A DNA stretch of 64,000 bases from Bacteroidota bacterium (GCA_016722565.1 JADKIU010000007.1:248001-312000), one strand, 5' to 3'. Shown: positions 1 to 10,366, numbered from the stretch's first letter. Numbers and translations: made by a program. The notes: generated from the sequence alone by a model not told the origin.

Positions 1-2557
1 TTGACCACAATATATTTCCACCGGGATCGAGTTTATAAAAACTTCTTTGTGCGGAAAGATAAATATTTCCACTGGAATCTGTTTTAACGGAATAACCAAC
101 TCTTTCAGAAAACACAAGGTTAAAGTATTTCACAAATTTCAGAATTCCGTTTTTATCATACTTGCAAAGAAATTTATTATCAACCGGAACCGCTACAACA
201 GTGCTATTGTCAATCGAATTAAATGAAGCAGGGCCCCATTGCGTATAACCTAAAACAAAAACGTTGCCCTGACCGTCAACATGAATTGCTTTCGCTGCTG
301 CGGTTCCTGCACCTGAAGAATTTAATGCCCACTGAAGAACACCAAACTTATTTGATTTAGAAACGAAAATATTGTCTCCCGGAAGTAATTTAATCGTGTC
401 AGTATTATTCGGTGAAAACAAGTTCAAATTTCCGCCATAGTAATCTCCAAAACAATAGAAGTTGCCAGCGGAATCATTTTCGACCGCATGCAATTGAACG
501 GGCATACTTGGAATGCAATTCATTTGTGATATGTAGCATGACCCGGTTGTATCGTAATTGATCACGTTCACATTAATTTGTGCTGTATCCAAACAACCAT
601 TTGGACCGACTGCTATTAATTTTATTACTTTAATTCCTAAACTTGAATAAGAAAACGCAACAGGCGACATTAAGGTAGATGATGGGATTGACGCTCCCAC
701 ACCAAAATCCCAGGAATAAGTTCCTCCCGGATTAACAGAAGTATTAAAACAATTCACTAATTCTCCAATTCCAACATTATAAGATCCAACAGTAAAATAT
801 GCCAAAGGAACTTCAACCGCAATGGTTATAGTATTGGTCAATAAACTAACACACCCTAAATAACTTGTTGCCTGAATACTGAATGTTGTTGTTGAAAGCA
901 AATTTCCAGACGGGAAAGAAATGGTTGAACCATTACCCATCAGTGCTGGACCAATGTTAACCGCTCCCACTTTCAGCTGATACATTGTTCCAACATTCGA
1001 ACTTCCTACAGTTATAGTTGTTGAAGAATTTTTACAGACGATTGTTGATGTTGCAGAAACGGGCAACAAATTATTATTTGGAATAACATAAACTGTATCA
1101 TAATTAACCTGCTGATAAGTACCGCATACATTTGTTTTTGTTCCAAGAATATTAAATGTAGTTGTACTTGCCACCGTTCCTGTGGAAAATGAAAGTGTAC
1201 CTCCTGTTCCATTTTGAGTAACGCCAATTTGAGTGGTACCATTTCTTAACTTATATGTAACACCAACTATTGATGATGCAACCTGCAATGTTGCCGATGT
1301 ACCCGGACAAATACTATCATTTACCACTGCTGTACTCATTGTAAAATTCAATGCCGGCTGAACATAAGGATACTGATAGACTGTATCATATAATGAGCCG
1401 TTAAATGCAACTAAAGAAATAGTATCTGTTTGACCCCCATTCGTAAATGAAAAAGAAGGATTGTATGCTGAAGAAAATAAAACTCCGTTAAAGAACCATT
1501 GGTAGGAATAACCAACAGGGCCATTATTAATAAATGAAAATAAAGAATCCTTGCAAAAAGTACTTGTAGAAGTAGAAAAAGAAGCAATTGGTCCTGAAAC
1601 CCCTCCTGAATTAGTAGTTTTATAAGCATTTCCATTCTTACCAACAAGAATTCCATCGGTACTATTTTGGAAAGCGATGCCATTGTGCACGACTGCAGAA
1701 CTTACTATTTGTTCCTCCCAAAGTGTTCCGCCATTATTTGTCTTCAGAACAACATTCCCAGATGTTGCATAGCCAGTATCCTGAGCTGTAAAAAACACAT
1801 CCGTAAATGAATAAGTTCCATATACTGGAACCAGTGACCAGGAAGCTCCTGAATTCGTTGTCTTATATATTTTACTATTGTCTGCTACAGCATAACCTGT
1901 TGTTACAGTTGGAAAATAAACAGATTTGAAACTAGTACTTGCAATACTAGTTTGCGTCCATGAAGTACCGCCATTTATCGTTTTCAGTATAATATTGTTT
2001 CCAACAGCAAATCCGGTTGATGTACTTGTAAAACAAACTGAAGTAAGAGCTTGTGTTGTTCCTGAAGGGCTTGACGACCATGTTGCACCAGCATTGAAAG
2101 TCCTAAGAATCCGACCATTTGTTCCTACCGCAAAACCGTTCGTTGCACTTGGAAAATTTATATCATTCAAATTTCGTGGCCATGCTCCTCCTCCATAAAG
2201 ACTCACCGTGGACCAATTTACTCCTCCATTTGTTGTTCGTAATATTACTTCATTATTTCCACTAACCATCAAACCGGTTGCAACACCGGTAAAAGCATCA
2301 AAAAAATGCACATCATAAAGTATACTAGCTAAAATAGGACTTCCTCCTACATCCAGAAGAGGAAAGGTATTCCATGTTGATCCATTGTCTGTTGATTTAA
2401 TCAAACCATCTACACCTGTTACATAAATAAGAGGTGGTGAATTATATTGAATGCCATAAAGTTCTTGAGTACTGCCAACACTTAAAGGATTCCATTGTGC
2501 AAACAATGATACAGAGGTGCCAAATAAAAAGGAGCAAAAAAACAGAAATTTTTTCAT
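1..2557 (-). CDS. Secreted Ycf48/BNR-repeat and PKD-domain protein (3' end outside window)
   Basis: The frame stays open for about 852 codons from ATG at 2557 to the window edge, so the C-terminus is missing. The first 20 or so residues form a signal peptide (MKKFLFFCSFLFGTSVSLFA). Residues about 25-330 hold six or more Ycf48/BNR-type beta-propeller repeats with the signature TTNGGxxW (for example TINGGTSW and TTNSGASW). A long Ser/Thr-rich adhesin-like stretch follows, then a PKD-like segment with YSWDFGVG, and a second propeller-like segment near the edge. This pattern is typical of type IX secreted surface proteins of Bacteroidota, but the sorting domain itself would lie beyond the window. 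Function is not known; surface binding is an inference. Confidence 0.85.
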   Translation of the reverse strand, partial: MKKFLFFCSFLFGTSVSLFAQWNPLSVGSTQELYGIQYNSPPLIYVTGVDGLIKSTDNGSTWNTFPLLDVGGSPILASILYDVHFFDAFTGVATGLMVSGNNEVILRTTNGGVNWSTVSLYGGGAWPRNLNDINFPSATNGFAVGTNGRILRTFNAGATWSSSPSGTTQALTSVCFTSTSTGFAVGNNIILKTINGGTSWTQTSIASTSFKSVYFPTVTTGYAVADNSKIYKTTNSGASWSLVPVYGTYSFTDVFFTAQDTGYATSGNVVLKTNNGGTLWEEQIVSSAVVHNGIAFQNSTDGILVGKNGNAYKTTNSGGVSGPIASFSTSTSTFCKDSLFSFINNGPVGYSYQWFFNGVLFSSAYNPSFSFTNGGQTDTISLVAFNGSLYDTVYQYPYVQPALNFTMSTAVVNDSICPGTSATLQVASSIVGVTYKLRNGTTQIGVTQNGTGGTLSFSTGTVASTTTFNILGTKTNVCGTYQQVNYDTVYVIPNNNLLPVSATSTIVCKNSSTTITVGSSNVGTMYQLKVGAVNIGPALMGNGSTISFPSGNLLSTTTFSIQATSYLGCVSLLTNTITIAVEVPLAYFTVGSYNVGIGELVNCFNTSVNPGGTYSWDFGVGASIPSSTLMSPVAFSYSSLGIKVIKLIAVGPNGCLDTAQINVNVINYDTTGSCYISQMNCIPSMPVQLHAVENDSAGNFYCFGDYYGGNLNLFSPNNTDTIKLLPGDNIFVSKSNKFGVLQWALNSSGAGTAAAKAIHVDGQGNVFVLGYTQWGPASFNSIDNSTVVAVPVDNKFLCKYDKNGILKFVKYFNLVFSERVGYSVKTDSSGNIYLSAQRSFYKLDPGGNILWS

Positions 2558-2584
2558 TATGTAAATTTAACCATTAAAAACAAC

Positions 2585-2613
2585 AAAACCCTTGCTTTTC
2601 AGCAAGGGTTTTT
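2585..2613 (-). terminator. Intrinsic terminator after aspS
   Basis: AAAACCCTTGCT and AGCAAGGGTTTT form a 12-bp stem with a TTTC loop. T-runs lie on both sides, so it could work in either direction. It sits 24 bp beyond the aspS stop codon. Confidence 0.85.
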
Positions 2614-2636
2614 AATTATATCTGTTGAATTTATTA

Positions 2637-4412
2637 TTATTTCTTCAACCCAATCATCAACTCATCCAATTGCGCTTGTGAAATAGGTGAAGGTGAGTCA
2701 ATCATTACATCTCGTCCGGAATTGTTTTTCGGGAAAGCGATGAAATCACGGATTACATCTGCTCCTCCGAATAATGAACAAAGTCTGTCGAATCCGAAAG
2801 CAAGTCCACCATGTGGAGGCGCCCCAAACTCAAATGCATTCATCAAAAATCCAAATTGTGCTTGGGCTGCTTCTTTGCTGAAACCTAACAAGCTGAACAT
2901 TTTGGCTTGTAAATTTTTATCGTGTATACGGATAGAACCGCCACCAATTTCAACACCATTAATTACCAAATCATATGCATTGGCACGAACAGCTCCCGGA
3001 TCAGTTTCCAACAAGGATACATCTTCCAATTTAGGAGATGTGAACGGATGATGTTTTGCATGCCAACGTCCACCTTTTTCTCCAACAGAGGTTGAATCTA
3101 CTTCTTCACTGAATTCTAATAATGGGAAATCAATGATCCAGTGACAAGCAAATTTATTTTTATCTCTCAACCCTAAACGATTTCCCATTTCTAAGCGCAA
3201 CTCCGATAATGCTTTACGCGCTTTGTTTTCTTCGCCAGCAATGATCATCATTAAATCGCCCGGTTGTGCATTAAATGCAGCAACCCATTTTTTTAATTCG
3301 TCCTCGTTGTAAAATTTATCAACCGAAGATTTAATTGTTCCATCTAAATTATAGCGTGCATAGATTAAACCGGTTGCACCAATTTGTGGACGCTTCACAA
3401 ACTCTGTCAATTCATCCATTTGTTTACGGGTATATTCCGCAGCACCTTTTGCACAAATACCAACCACCAATCCGGCATCATCAAATACTTTAAACTCTTT
3501 GCCTTTAACGATATCATTCAACTCCACAAATTTCATTTCAAAACGAATATCCGGTTTATCATTTCCATAATACTTCATCGCATCCGCATACGACATGCGC
3601 GAAAGTGTTGGAACATCAATCCCTTTCACGGATTTAAACAAATGACGAATCATTCCTTCAAAGGTGTTTAGGATATCTTCTTGCTCCACAAATGCCATTT
3701 CGCAGTCAATTTGTGTAAACTCCGGTTGACGATCTGCACGTAAATCTTCATCTCTAAAACATTTTACAATCTGATAATACCGATCGAAACCACCTACCAT
3801 CAATAATTGCTTGAAGGTTTGTGGAGATTGCGGTAAGGCATAAAATTCACCCGGGTTCATGCGTGAAGGCACCACAAAATCGCGAGCCCCTTCCGGAGTC
3901 GATTTAATTAAGACCGGTGTTTCTACCTCTAAAAAATTTAATTTATCTAAATAGTTACGTACTTCAATTGCAATGCGATGACGCAACTCTAAATTTTTAC
4001 GTACAGAATTTCTTCTCAAATCCAAATAACGATATTTCATTCTGATATCATCTCCACCATCCGTTTCATCTTCAATCGTGAAAGGAGGAGTTATAGCCGC
4101 GTTGATAACAACAATTTTTTCCGGATTAATTTCAATATCGCCTGTTGGTAATTTATCGGATTTTGAATACCGCTCCGCAACTGTACCTATAACTGAAATC
4201 ACGAACTCACGCCCCAAGGTACGCGCCACGTCAATTAGTTCTTTTGAGGCTTTATCCGTTTCAATGGTAATTTGTGTAATGCCATAGCGGTCACGTAAAT
4301 CAATCCAAAGTAAAGAACCTTTATCTCTTACTCCTTGCACCCATCCGCTGAGTGTAACCGTTTGTCCTGCATTTGAAATTCGTAATTCTCCGCATGTATG
4401 TGATCGTAACAT
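2637..4412 (-). CDS. aspS: Aspartate--tRNA ligase
   Basis: This cytoplasmic class II aminoacyl-tRNA synthetase charges tRNA-Asp. At 591 aa it has the bacterial-type length. An N-terminal OB-fold anticodon-binding domain spans about residues 1-110. The catalytic core has motif 2 (FRDEDLRADRQPEFTQID) near residues 220-240 and motif 3 (GLAFGFDRL) near 540. The region between them matches the bacterial GAD insertion domain. The start at MLRSHTCGELR fits the usual family N-terminus. It stands alone with a terminator downstream. Whether it is discriminating or also charges tRNA-Asn cannot be told from the sequence. Confidence 0.97.
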   Translation of the reverse strand: MLRSHTCGELRISNAGQTVTLSGWVQGVRDKGSLLWIDLRDRYGITQITIETDKASKELIDVARTLGREFVISVIGTVAERYSKSDKLPTGDIEINPEKIVVINAAITPPFTIEDETDGGDDIRMKYRYLDLRRNSVRKNLELRHRIAIEVRNYLDKLNFLEVETPVLIKSTPEGARDFVVPSRMNPGEFYALPQSPQTFKQLLMVGGFDRYYQIVKCFRDEDLRADRQPEFTQIDCEMAFVEQEDILNTFEGMIRHLFKSVKGIDVPTLSRMSYADAMKYYGNDKPDIRFEMKFVELNDIVKGKEFKVFDDAGLVVGICAKGAAEYTRKQMDELTEFVKRPQIGATGLIYARYNLDGTIKSSVDKFYNEDELKKWVAAFNAQPGDLMMIIAGEENKARKALSELRLEMGNRLGLRDKNKFACHWIIDFPLLEFSEEVDSTSVGEKGGRWHAKHHPFTSPKLEDVSLLETDPGAVRANAYDLVINGVEIGGGSIRIHDKNLQAKMFSLLGFSKEAAQAQFGFLMNAFEFGAPPHGGLAFGFDRLCSLFGGADVIRDFIAFPKNNSGRDVMIDSPSPISQAQLDELMIGLKK

Positions 4413-4440
4413 AGTAATTTGAAAATTTGAAAATTGAACT

Positions 4441-4456
4441 CCCGATAACTATCGGG
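4441..4456. repeat. Short palindrome CCCGATA-AC-TATCGGG
   Basis: A perfect 7-bp inverted repeat with a 2-nt centre, located between the divergent aspS and tadA genes. The same element, with GC at the centre, occurs inside the recombinase gene at 47214-47229, so it is a dispersed palindrome of this genome. Confidence 0.7.
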
Positions 4457-4552
4457 ATTGAAAATTGTTTTGCCTTAGGCTTCTGCGAAATTACTAAAAA
4501 TAAAGCTTGGTTTAGGCATAAAAATTAGGCTTAGGAACACTATCTTTACCGC

Positions 4553-4999
4553 ATGGAATTAACCGTTTTTAGTGACGAATCCTTTATGCGGGAAGCCTTA
4601 AAGGAAGCTCAAAAGGCTTACGATGCCGATGAAGTACCTGTTGGAGCCATTGTGGTTTGTCAGAATAAAATCATTGCCCGAGCACATAATTTAACCGAGC
4701 GACTGAATGATGTAACGGCACATGCCGAAATGCAAGCCATCACATCTGCAGCCAACTTTCTCAATGGAAAATACTTGAATGAGTGCACTTTGTATGTCAC
4801 CTTGGAACCTTGTGTGATGTGTGCCGGAGCCATTTCTTGGGCACAGTTTGGAAAAATCGTTTATGGTGCTGCCGACACCAAGCGCGGATTTAATTTGATT
4901 ACCAATTCGTTGCTTCATCCTAAAACACAAATCATTTCGGGAATCCTGGCAGAGGAAAGCACAACACTTTTGAAATCATTTTTTCAAAAAAAAAGGTGA
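4553..4999 (+). CDS. tadA: tRNA-specific adenosine deaminase
   Basis: TadA deaminates adenosine 34 of tRNA-Arg(ACG) to inosine. The 148-aa protein has the full cytidine/deoxycytidylate deaminase zinc site: HAEMQAI around residue 61 (zinc ligand His and catalytic Glu) and EPCVMCAGAI around residue 87 (two zinc-binding Cys). It is divergent from aspS. Its TGA stop lies inside the stem of the downstream terminator. The length and the EPCVMC spacing favour TadA over a guanine or nucleoside deaminase. Confidence 0.95.
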   Translation: MELTVFSDESFMREALKEAQKAYDADEVPVGAIVVCQNKIIARAHNLTERLNDVTAHAEMQAITSAANFLNGKYLNECTLYVTLEPCVMCAGAISWAQFGKIVYGAADTKRGFNLITNSLLHPKTQIISGILAEESTTLLKSFFQKKR

Positions 5000-5019
5000 T
5001 CAATGGATCACCTTTTTTT
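4991..5019 (+). terminator. Intrinsic terminator of tadA
   Basis: GGTGATC-AATG-GATCACC is followed by seven T, with A-runs on the other side, so it may also serve the convergent M16 peptidase gene. The tadA stop codon (4997-4999) is part of the stem. Confidence 0.9.
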
Positions 5020-5029
5020 CACAATTCAA

Positions 5030-7966
5030 TTACCTCGGGTTTTGAGTATTTCTTGGCGGAGGATTTACTGTATTCGGATCCGAATCCACAGGTCGATCTC
5101 CCAATTTCAGTTCGTTCTTTTTTAAATCCGGACCTTTAATTTCATTTCCGTCCATATCCAATTCTATCACTTCATAGCCCAACTTGCGCAACGGCAACAA
5201 TATCTTCGACTTATCACCCACCACCAAAATCGCCATTTTATCATATTGCAATTGCTTTTTTGCAAGTGCATTGATTTCTTCTTTTGTGATTGCTTTTAAA
5301 ATTTCATTTTGTTTGGTTGTATATGCTTTGTCTAAGTCATAATCCAAAATACGTTTTACAAATCCAGCTTTTTGACCTGCTGTTTCATACTTCAACGCTT
5401 CACTTTGTCCCATCGAACTTTTTGTAAATTCTAATTCCGCATCCGTAACACCTTTTTCTGCGAACAACTTAATTTCTTTCATAAACTCAACAACCGAACT
5501 ATCTGTTGCATCTCCGCGCACACCTGCACTAGCAGTATATGGACCAGCAAATTGATTTCCTGAAAATCCGGAACGGGCACCATACGTAAATCCATGTGCT
5601 TCACGTAAATTTAAATTGATGCGGCTATTAAATGCCCCACCCAATGTAAAGTTCATGATGGTTGATATATAAAACTCACCGGTAGCATCGTAGGGCATCG
5701 ACATAAATCCGATACGAATTTCCGATTGCGGTGCTTTGTCTTTATTAACAAGGTATATTTTTGTTTTATCGATAGTTGGTGTTGCCACTTCTGGAGCATG
5801 CACCACTTTCGGTCCTTTCCAGTTTTTCAAGAAACCAATCTTCGGTAAAATAGCTTCCTGAGAAACATCTCCTACAATCACCAATGAAGAAATGCTCGGT
5901 GAAATATTTTCTGAATAATATTTTTTAACATCGTCAATCGTTAGAGCAGAAACCGTTTCTTTTGTTCCTAATGCTGAAATCCCCATGATGTGATCTTTCC
6001 CGTACATTAGTTTTGCATACGCATTATTTGCAATGGTAGTGGCTTGCGTTACCTGATTAGCAATCGCTTCCAAGCGTTGTTTTTTCACGCGTTCAAACTC
6101 TTCTTTATCAAACTTCGGCTGGAACAACATCTCTTCCGCAATTGCAAGTGTAGCATCAATGTTTTTTGTTAAACAGGAAACATACACAACAATGTCTTGC
6201 CCATTATTTACGATGCTAACTGTACTTCCTAAATTCTCCAACAATTCCCCTATCTCTTCTGCCGAATGTTTGGTTGTGGATTCATTCATTACACTCGTTA
6301 ATAAATATGAAATTCCGGCTTGCTCCTTTTTCTCATAACGATGTCCGGCTTCAATCGTCAACTGAAATGTGGTTGTGGGTACCTCATCGCTTTTCGCTCC
6401 GATTATTTCAATTCCATTCGAAAATTTTTGTTTCCAATATTCTGGAGCTTTAACAACCGGACTTGCACCTGCAACAGGTTTTTTGCTTCTATCAAAATTA
6501 TCTTTCGCTTTGTTGTAGACTAAATTTTTATACTCTGCTCCTTCCGGGGCATTGACATTGCGTTGTGGAGGAGTATAATTATCCTTCTTTGCTGCCAAGT
6601 TCGATTTCCCTTTTGGGCAAACACTTAATACAACTGCGAATTTATTTTTGATGTATTGATTGTAAACACGCATGACATCTTCCTTGGTCACTTTCGAATA
6701 CCGTTCAATTTCTTTGGTGATGTAATTCGGATTACCAGTAAATGTTTCGTTCGAAGCTAACATTGCTCCTTTTCCTTGTACACTAGACAAAGAGTTTACC
6801 ATCTGTGTTTCAAAACCAGCCAAATACTTTTTAATATCCTCATCTGTTACACCACGTTTTTCAAATTCCAACAACGAATAACGTACCAACGAATCCATTT
6901 GTGCTAATGATTTATCCGGGAATGCACGAATAGTAATATCAAAAGTACCTGCTAATTCTGCGGTTGGATGACCGGCACTTGCAGACATTGCCAATTGCGA
7001 TTTTACAAAATTCTGATAAAAAATAGACGATTTTCCACCTGCCAACACATCTGCCAACACATCCAACGGAGCTTCATCCGGTGAACGAGCAGGAACTGTT
7101 GGAAATGCAAAATCTAACATAGGAGCACGCACATTGTCTTCATAAGAAATGTAGCGATCCTTATCCAAAACAACAGTAGGAAATGATTGTGCTTTTACTT
7201 CCGGTCCGGGAACGATGGGCCCAAAATATTTTTCCGCTAACTTCACAACTTGCTCAGGAGTAACATCTCCGGATACTGTTAGCGTAGCATTATTGGGGCC
7301 ATACCAACGCATAAAGAATTTTTTCAAATCATTTACATCTACACGATTCAAATCTTCAATGTATCCGATGGTCAACCAAGAGTATGGATGTGTTGTTGGA
7401 TACAATGCCGCTGATGATTTTTCACCAGCCAAGCCATACGGGCGATTATCATAATTTTGTCCACGTTCGTTTTTAACGGTTGCACGTTGCACTTCAAATT
7501 TTTTCTGAGTAACCGAATCCAACAAAAATCCCATTCGATCTGATTCCAGCCAAAGTGCCACTTCCAATTGATTCGAAGGCATTACTTCAAAATAATTGGT
7601 ACGATCCAAATTGGTTGTTCCGTTTAATGTGCCACCGGCTTCACTTACTATTTTAAAATGTTGTTCATCGCCTACGTGTTCAGAACCTTGGAACATCATG
7701 TGTTCAAAAAAATGTGCAAACCCGGAACGTCCTTCTTGCTCACGTGCAGACCCCACATGGTAGGTTACATCCACATAAACAATCGGATCGGAGTGATCCT
7801 CGTGCACCAAAATGGTTAACCCATTTGCCAACTTATATTTTTCATAGGAAATCACCAGTTCGGACCCTTTCCGAGTCACTTTTTCAATCAATTTTGTTTG
7901 AGCAATTGATTGGATTGTTCCTGTTAAGAGTAACGCCAGTAAGAGTATTCCGCTTTTTATTTTCAT
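5030..7966 (-). CDS. Secreted M16 family zinc metallopeptidase (two-domain, pitrilysin-like)
   Basis: About 978 aa from ATG 7966. That start is preferred because MKIKSGILLLALLLTGT begins a clear signal peptide ending near QSIAQ, while the upstream in-frame ATG at 8017 would bury it. The N-terminal M16 domain carries the inverted zinc motif HFFEH (residues 85-89) and the third ligand Glu about 78 residues later in KNERGQ. The second M16 domain (from about residue 530) has no HxxEH and is presumably the inactive half of the clam. It probably acts in the periplasm or at the cell surface on peptides. It is convergent with tadA and has no operon partner. Confidence 0.93.
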   Translation of the reverse strand: MKIKSGILLLALLLTGTIQSIAQTKLIEKVTRKGSELVISYEKYKLANGLTILVHEDHSDPIVYVDVTYHVGSAREQEGRSGFAHFFEHMMFQGSEHVGDEQHFKIVSEAGGTLNGTTNLDRTNYFEVMPSNQLEVALWLESDRMGFLLDSVTQKKFEVQRATVKNERGQNYDNRPYGLAGEKSSAALYPTTHPYSWLTIGYIEDLNRVDVNDLKKFFMRWYGPNNATLTVSGDVTPEQVVKLAEKYFGPIVPGPEVKAQSFPTVVLDKDRYISYEDNVRAPMLDFAFPTVPARSPDEAPLDVLADVLAGGKSSIFYQNFVKSQLAMSASAGHPTAELAGTFDITIRAFPDKSLAQMDSLVRYSLLEFEKRGVTDEDIKKYLAGFETQMVNSLSSVQGKGAMLASNETFTGNPNYITKEIERYSKVTKEDVMRVYNQYIKNKFAVVLSVCPKGKSNLAAKKDNYTPPQRNVNAPEGAEYKNLVYNKAKDNFDRSKKPVAGASPVVKAPEYWKQKFSNGIEIIGAKSDEVPTTTFQLTIEAGHRYEKKEQAGISYLLTSVMNESTTKHSAEEIGELLENLGSTVSIVNNGQDIVVYVSCLTKNIDATLAIAEEMLFQPKFDKEEFERVKKQRLEAIANQVTQATTIANNAYAKLMYGKDHIMGISALGTKETVSALTIDDVKKYYSENISPSISSLVIVGDVSQEAILPKIGFLKNWKGPKVVHAPEVATPTIDKTKIYLVNKDKAPQSEIRIGFMSMPYDATGEFYISTIMNFTLGGAFNSRINLNLREAHGFTYGARSGFSGNQFAGPYTASAGVRGDATDSSVVEFMKEIKLFAEKGVTDAELEFTKSSMGQSEALKYETAGQKAGFVKRILDYDLDKAYTTKQNEILKAITKEEINALAKKQLQYDKMAILVVGDKSKILLPLRKLGYEVIELDMDGNEIKGPDLKKNELKLGDRPVDSDPNTVNPPPRNTQNPR

Positions 7967-8117
7967 TTTTTTTGAGATTTTGAAGAACAAATATATTGAT
8001 TTGATTGTTAGAATCATATATTACTGAAATAGGGTATCATTTATAGTACATATTTCGTAAATTTGCACCCACAATTCAATTAGTATAAACATATCCGTCC
8101 GAGTGAAATCCTGACGG

Positions 8118-8546
8118 ATGAAAATAATAATAACTATGTATCCAGAAAGTATTGTATCGCCTATGAAAGCAGAATTGACTGCTGTAGGATTCGAAGATTT
8201 AACAAACCCTGATGCGGTAAACGCAGCTATCAATAGCCCGGGAACGACATTAGTAGTCGTAAATTCTGTTTGCGGATGTGCCGCAGGAGCTGCTCGCCCG
8301 GGAGTAAAATTATCATTGACAGGAACAAAACGTCCGAGTAAAATCACAACGGTTTTTGCAGGTTTTGATACCGAAGCTGTTGCGGAAGCTCGTAAACATT
8401 TTGCTCCATACCCGCCATCATCACCGGCTATCGCCTTATTTAAAGATGGCAAATTGGTGCATTTTGTAGAACGTCATCACATTGAAGGACGCAGTGCACA
8501 AATGATTGCAGACAACTTAAAAATGGCATTTGACGAGTTTTGTTAA
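8118..8546 (+). CDS. BrxA/BrxB family bacilliredoxin
   Basis: 142 aa matching the YphP/YqiW (DUF1094) family. The redox motif is CGC within VVNSVCGCAAGAARPG around residues 50-65. Family members have a thioredoxin-like fold and reduce protein mixed disulfides with low-molecular-weight thiols. The start MKIIITMYPES follows a short leader after the divergent M16 gene. The thiol partner in Bacteroidota is not certain, so the bacilliredoxin name reflects family membership rather than a proven substrate. Confidence 0.93.
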   Translation: MKIIITMYPESIVSPMKAELTAVGFEDLTNPDAVNAAINSPGTTLVVVNSVCGCAAGAARPGVKLSLTGTKRPSKITTVFAGFDTEAVAEARKHFAPYPPSSPAIALFKDGKLVHFVERHHIEGRSAQMIADNLKMAFDEFC

Positions 8547-8572
8547 TCCATTCATACGCCTTTCGGCAGGTC

Positions 8573-8606
8573 AAACCCCTCTCTTTGCAAAAGGAGAGGG
8601 TTTTTT
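8573..8606 (+). terminator. Intrinsic terminator after bacilliredoxin
   Basis: CCCTCTC and GAGAGGG form a stem with a loop of about 10 nt, followed by six T. Confidence 0.85.
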
Positions 8607-8742
8607 GTTTCTGAAAGCGAATTCACGGCAGCCATTCATCCATACCTCTAACCATTCATACATTATCTTTCACTTTCTTACAAAAAACGAGTAGAAATTG
8701 ATGAAATATCTATATTTTCGTATACCTAACCCAATTATAATT

Positions 8743-10344
8743 ATGAAGCACCTACTCCTAATTGCAAGTTTCCTTTTTACAACTGCAATTTATGCACAGA
8801 CAAAAAATCCGGACAACTGGCCTACTCTTGATCCTAAAAAAGACAAAGCCTATGGTGTTGGTTCGGAACAAGCTTACAAAACGTTAACCGGAAAAACATC
8901 CAAAACAGTGATTGTTGCTGTTATCGATAGCGGTGTAGATCCGAATCACGAAGACTTAAAAGACGTGATCTGGAAGAACGAAGACGAAATTCCTGACAAT
9001 GGAATTGATGATGATAAAAACGGATACATTGATGATGTAAACGGATGGAGCTTTTTAGGCGATAAAAACGGAGACATTAATTTTGAGGCTTCCGAGTTGG
9101 CGCGTATCGTTCAAAAAGGAAATAAAAAATACCAAAATGTTACCGATGAGTCGAAGCTGAAAGGTGATGAACTAAAAGCTTATCAAGAATACAAAACATT
9201 AAAAGAAAAATTTACCACTGAATTAAAAAATCAGGAAAAACAATTGGAAGGCATCAAAGCTGTTGAATCCTATTTACAAAAAGTAAAAAAGCAAAACAAC
9301 GGTGTTTTAAATAAAGAGGCATTTAAAAATTACAAGCCGGAAGGTGAGATGGAAATACAATTGAATAAAGCAATTATTCCTGCTATTTCATTGGGACTTG
9401 TTAAACCGGAAGAAATTGAAAGCCAAGTAAAAGAAGGAATCGACCATTTTGAACCAATGGTAAAATACAGCAAGTTGGATTCTGATTCGTTGAGAACCTA
9501 CATGGTGGGAGATGATGTAAACAACCCTACTGAAAAGTATTATGGAAACAATCATGTGCAAGGACCTGATGCTCGTCATGGAACACATGTTGCCGGCATT
9601 ATTGCTGCTACAAGAGGAAACAACTTAGGAATTGAAGGGATTGCCAACAATGTAAAAATTATGATTGTGCGTGCTGTACCAAACGGTGATGAGCGCGACA
9701 AAGATGTAGCCAACTCCATTTATTATGCAGTTGACAATGGCGCTACCGTTATCAATATGAGCTTTGGTAAATATTATTCTCCTGATAAGAAATTGGTTGA
9801 CGATGCGATTAAATATGCCTTGTCAAAAGATGTTTTATTAATTCATGCTGCCGGAAACGAATCCAAAAACAATGATGTTGAACTTTCGTTCCCTAGCCGT
9901 GAATTCCTCGATGGTGGAATTGCAAGTAACTGGATTCAAGTTGGTGCAAGTGGTTATAAAAAAGGATCTGAAATTATTGGTGGCTTTTCGAATTACGGTA
10001 AAACAAAAGTTGATTTGTTTGCGCCAGGTGTAGATGTTTACGCAACCGTACCGGGAAGTAAGTACGAAAGTTTATCCGGAACCAGTATGGCATCACCAAG
10101 CACAGCTGGTGCAGCAGCCATCATTCGCAGTTATTTTCCTGAATTAAAAGCGGAAGAGGTAAGAGCAATCCTAATGAAAACTGTTGTTCCTTATAGCGGA
10201 AAAGTAAACGTTCCGGGATTAAGAGAACCGAGAGGATTACGCAAAAAAATGAAGCCTGTAAAGAAAAAGATGACTGAGTTGTGTATCTCCGGAGGTTTTG
10301 TGAATGTGAACAATGCCGTGATTGAATTGCTTAAAAAGAAATAG
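8743..10344 (+). CDS. Secreted subtilisin-like serine protease (S8)
   Basis: 533 aa from ATG 8743. This start directly precedes the signal peptide MKHLLLIASFLFTTAIYAQ; the ORF opens 15 codons earlier at 8698. The catalytic triad is visible: Asp62 in VIDSGVD, His279 in RHGTHVAG and Ser448 in GTSMASP. The spacing between Asp and His, about 217 residues, is far above the usual few tens. The insert (about residues 105-265) is Lys/Glu-rich and likely helical. Near the end there is a basic stretch (RKKMKPVKKK). No sorting domain is visible at the C-terminus, so a periplasmic location is inferred. Confidence 0.94.
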   Translation: MKHLLLIASFLFTTAIYAQTKNPDNWPTLDPKKDKAYGVGSEQAYKTLTGKTSKTVIVAVIDSGVDPNHEDLKDVIWKNEDEIPDNGIDDDKNGYIDDVNGWSFLGDKNGDINFEASELARIVQKGNKKYQNVTDESKLKGDELKAYQEYKTLKEKFTTELKNQEKQLEGIKAVESYLQKVKKQNNGVLNKEAFKNYKPEGEMEIQLNKAIIPAISLGLVKPEEIESQVKEGIDHFEPMVKYSKLDSDSLRTYMVGDDVNNPTEKYYGNNHVQGPDARHGTHVAGIIAATRGNNLGIEGIANNVKIMIVRAVPNGDERDKDVANSIYYAVDNGATVINMSFGKYYSPDKKLVDDAIKYALSKDVLLIHAAGNESKNNDVELSFPSREFLDGGIASNWIQVGASGYKKGSEIIGGFSNYGKTKVDLFAPGVDVYATVPGSKYESLSGTSMASPSTAGAAAIIRSYFPELKAEEVRAILMKTVVPYSGKVNVPGLREPRGLRKKMKPVKKKMTELCISGGFVNVNNAVIELLKKK

Positions 10345-10366
10345 CTATACGCAACATCCCTAAATC

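Noticed and set aside
1012..2198. Short ORFs in several frames near the left edge
   Set aside because: The long minus-strand frame from 2557 to the edge with signal peptide and Ycf48 repeats explains the region.
8021..8452. Minus-strand 143-codon ORF
   Set aside because: It is a shadow of the bacilliredoxin gene and includes its promoter side; no family features.
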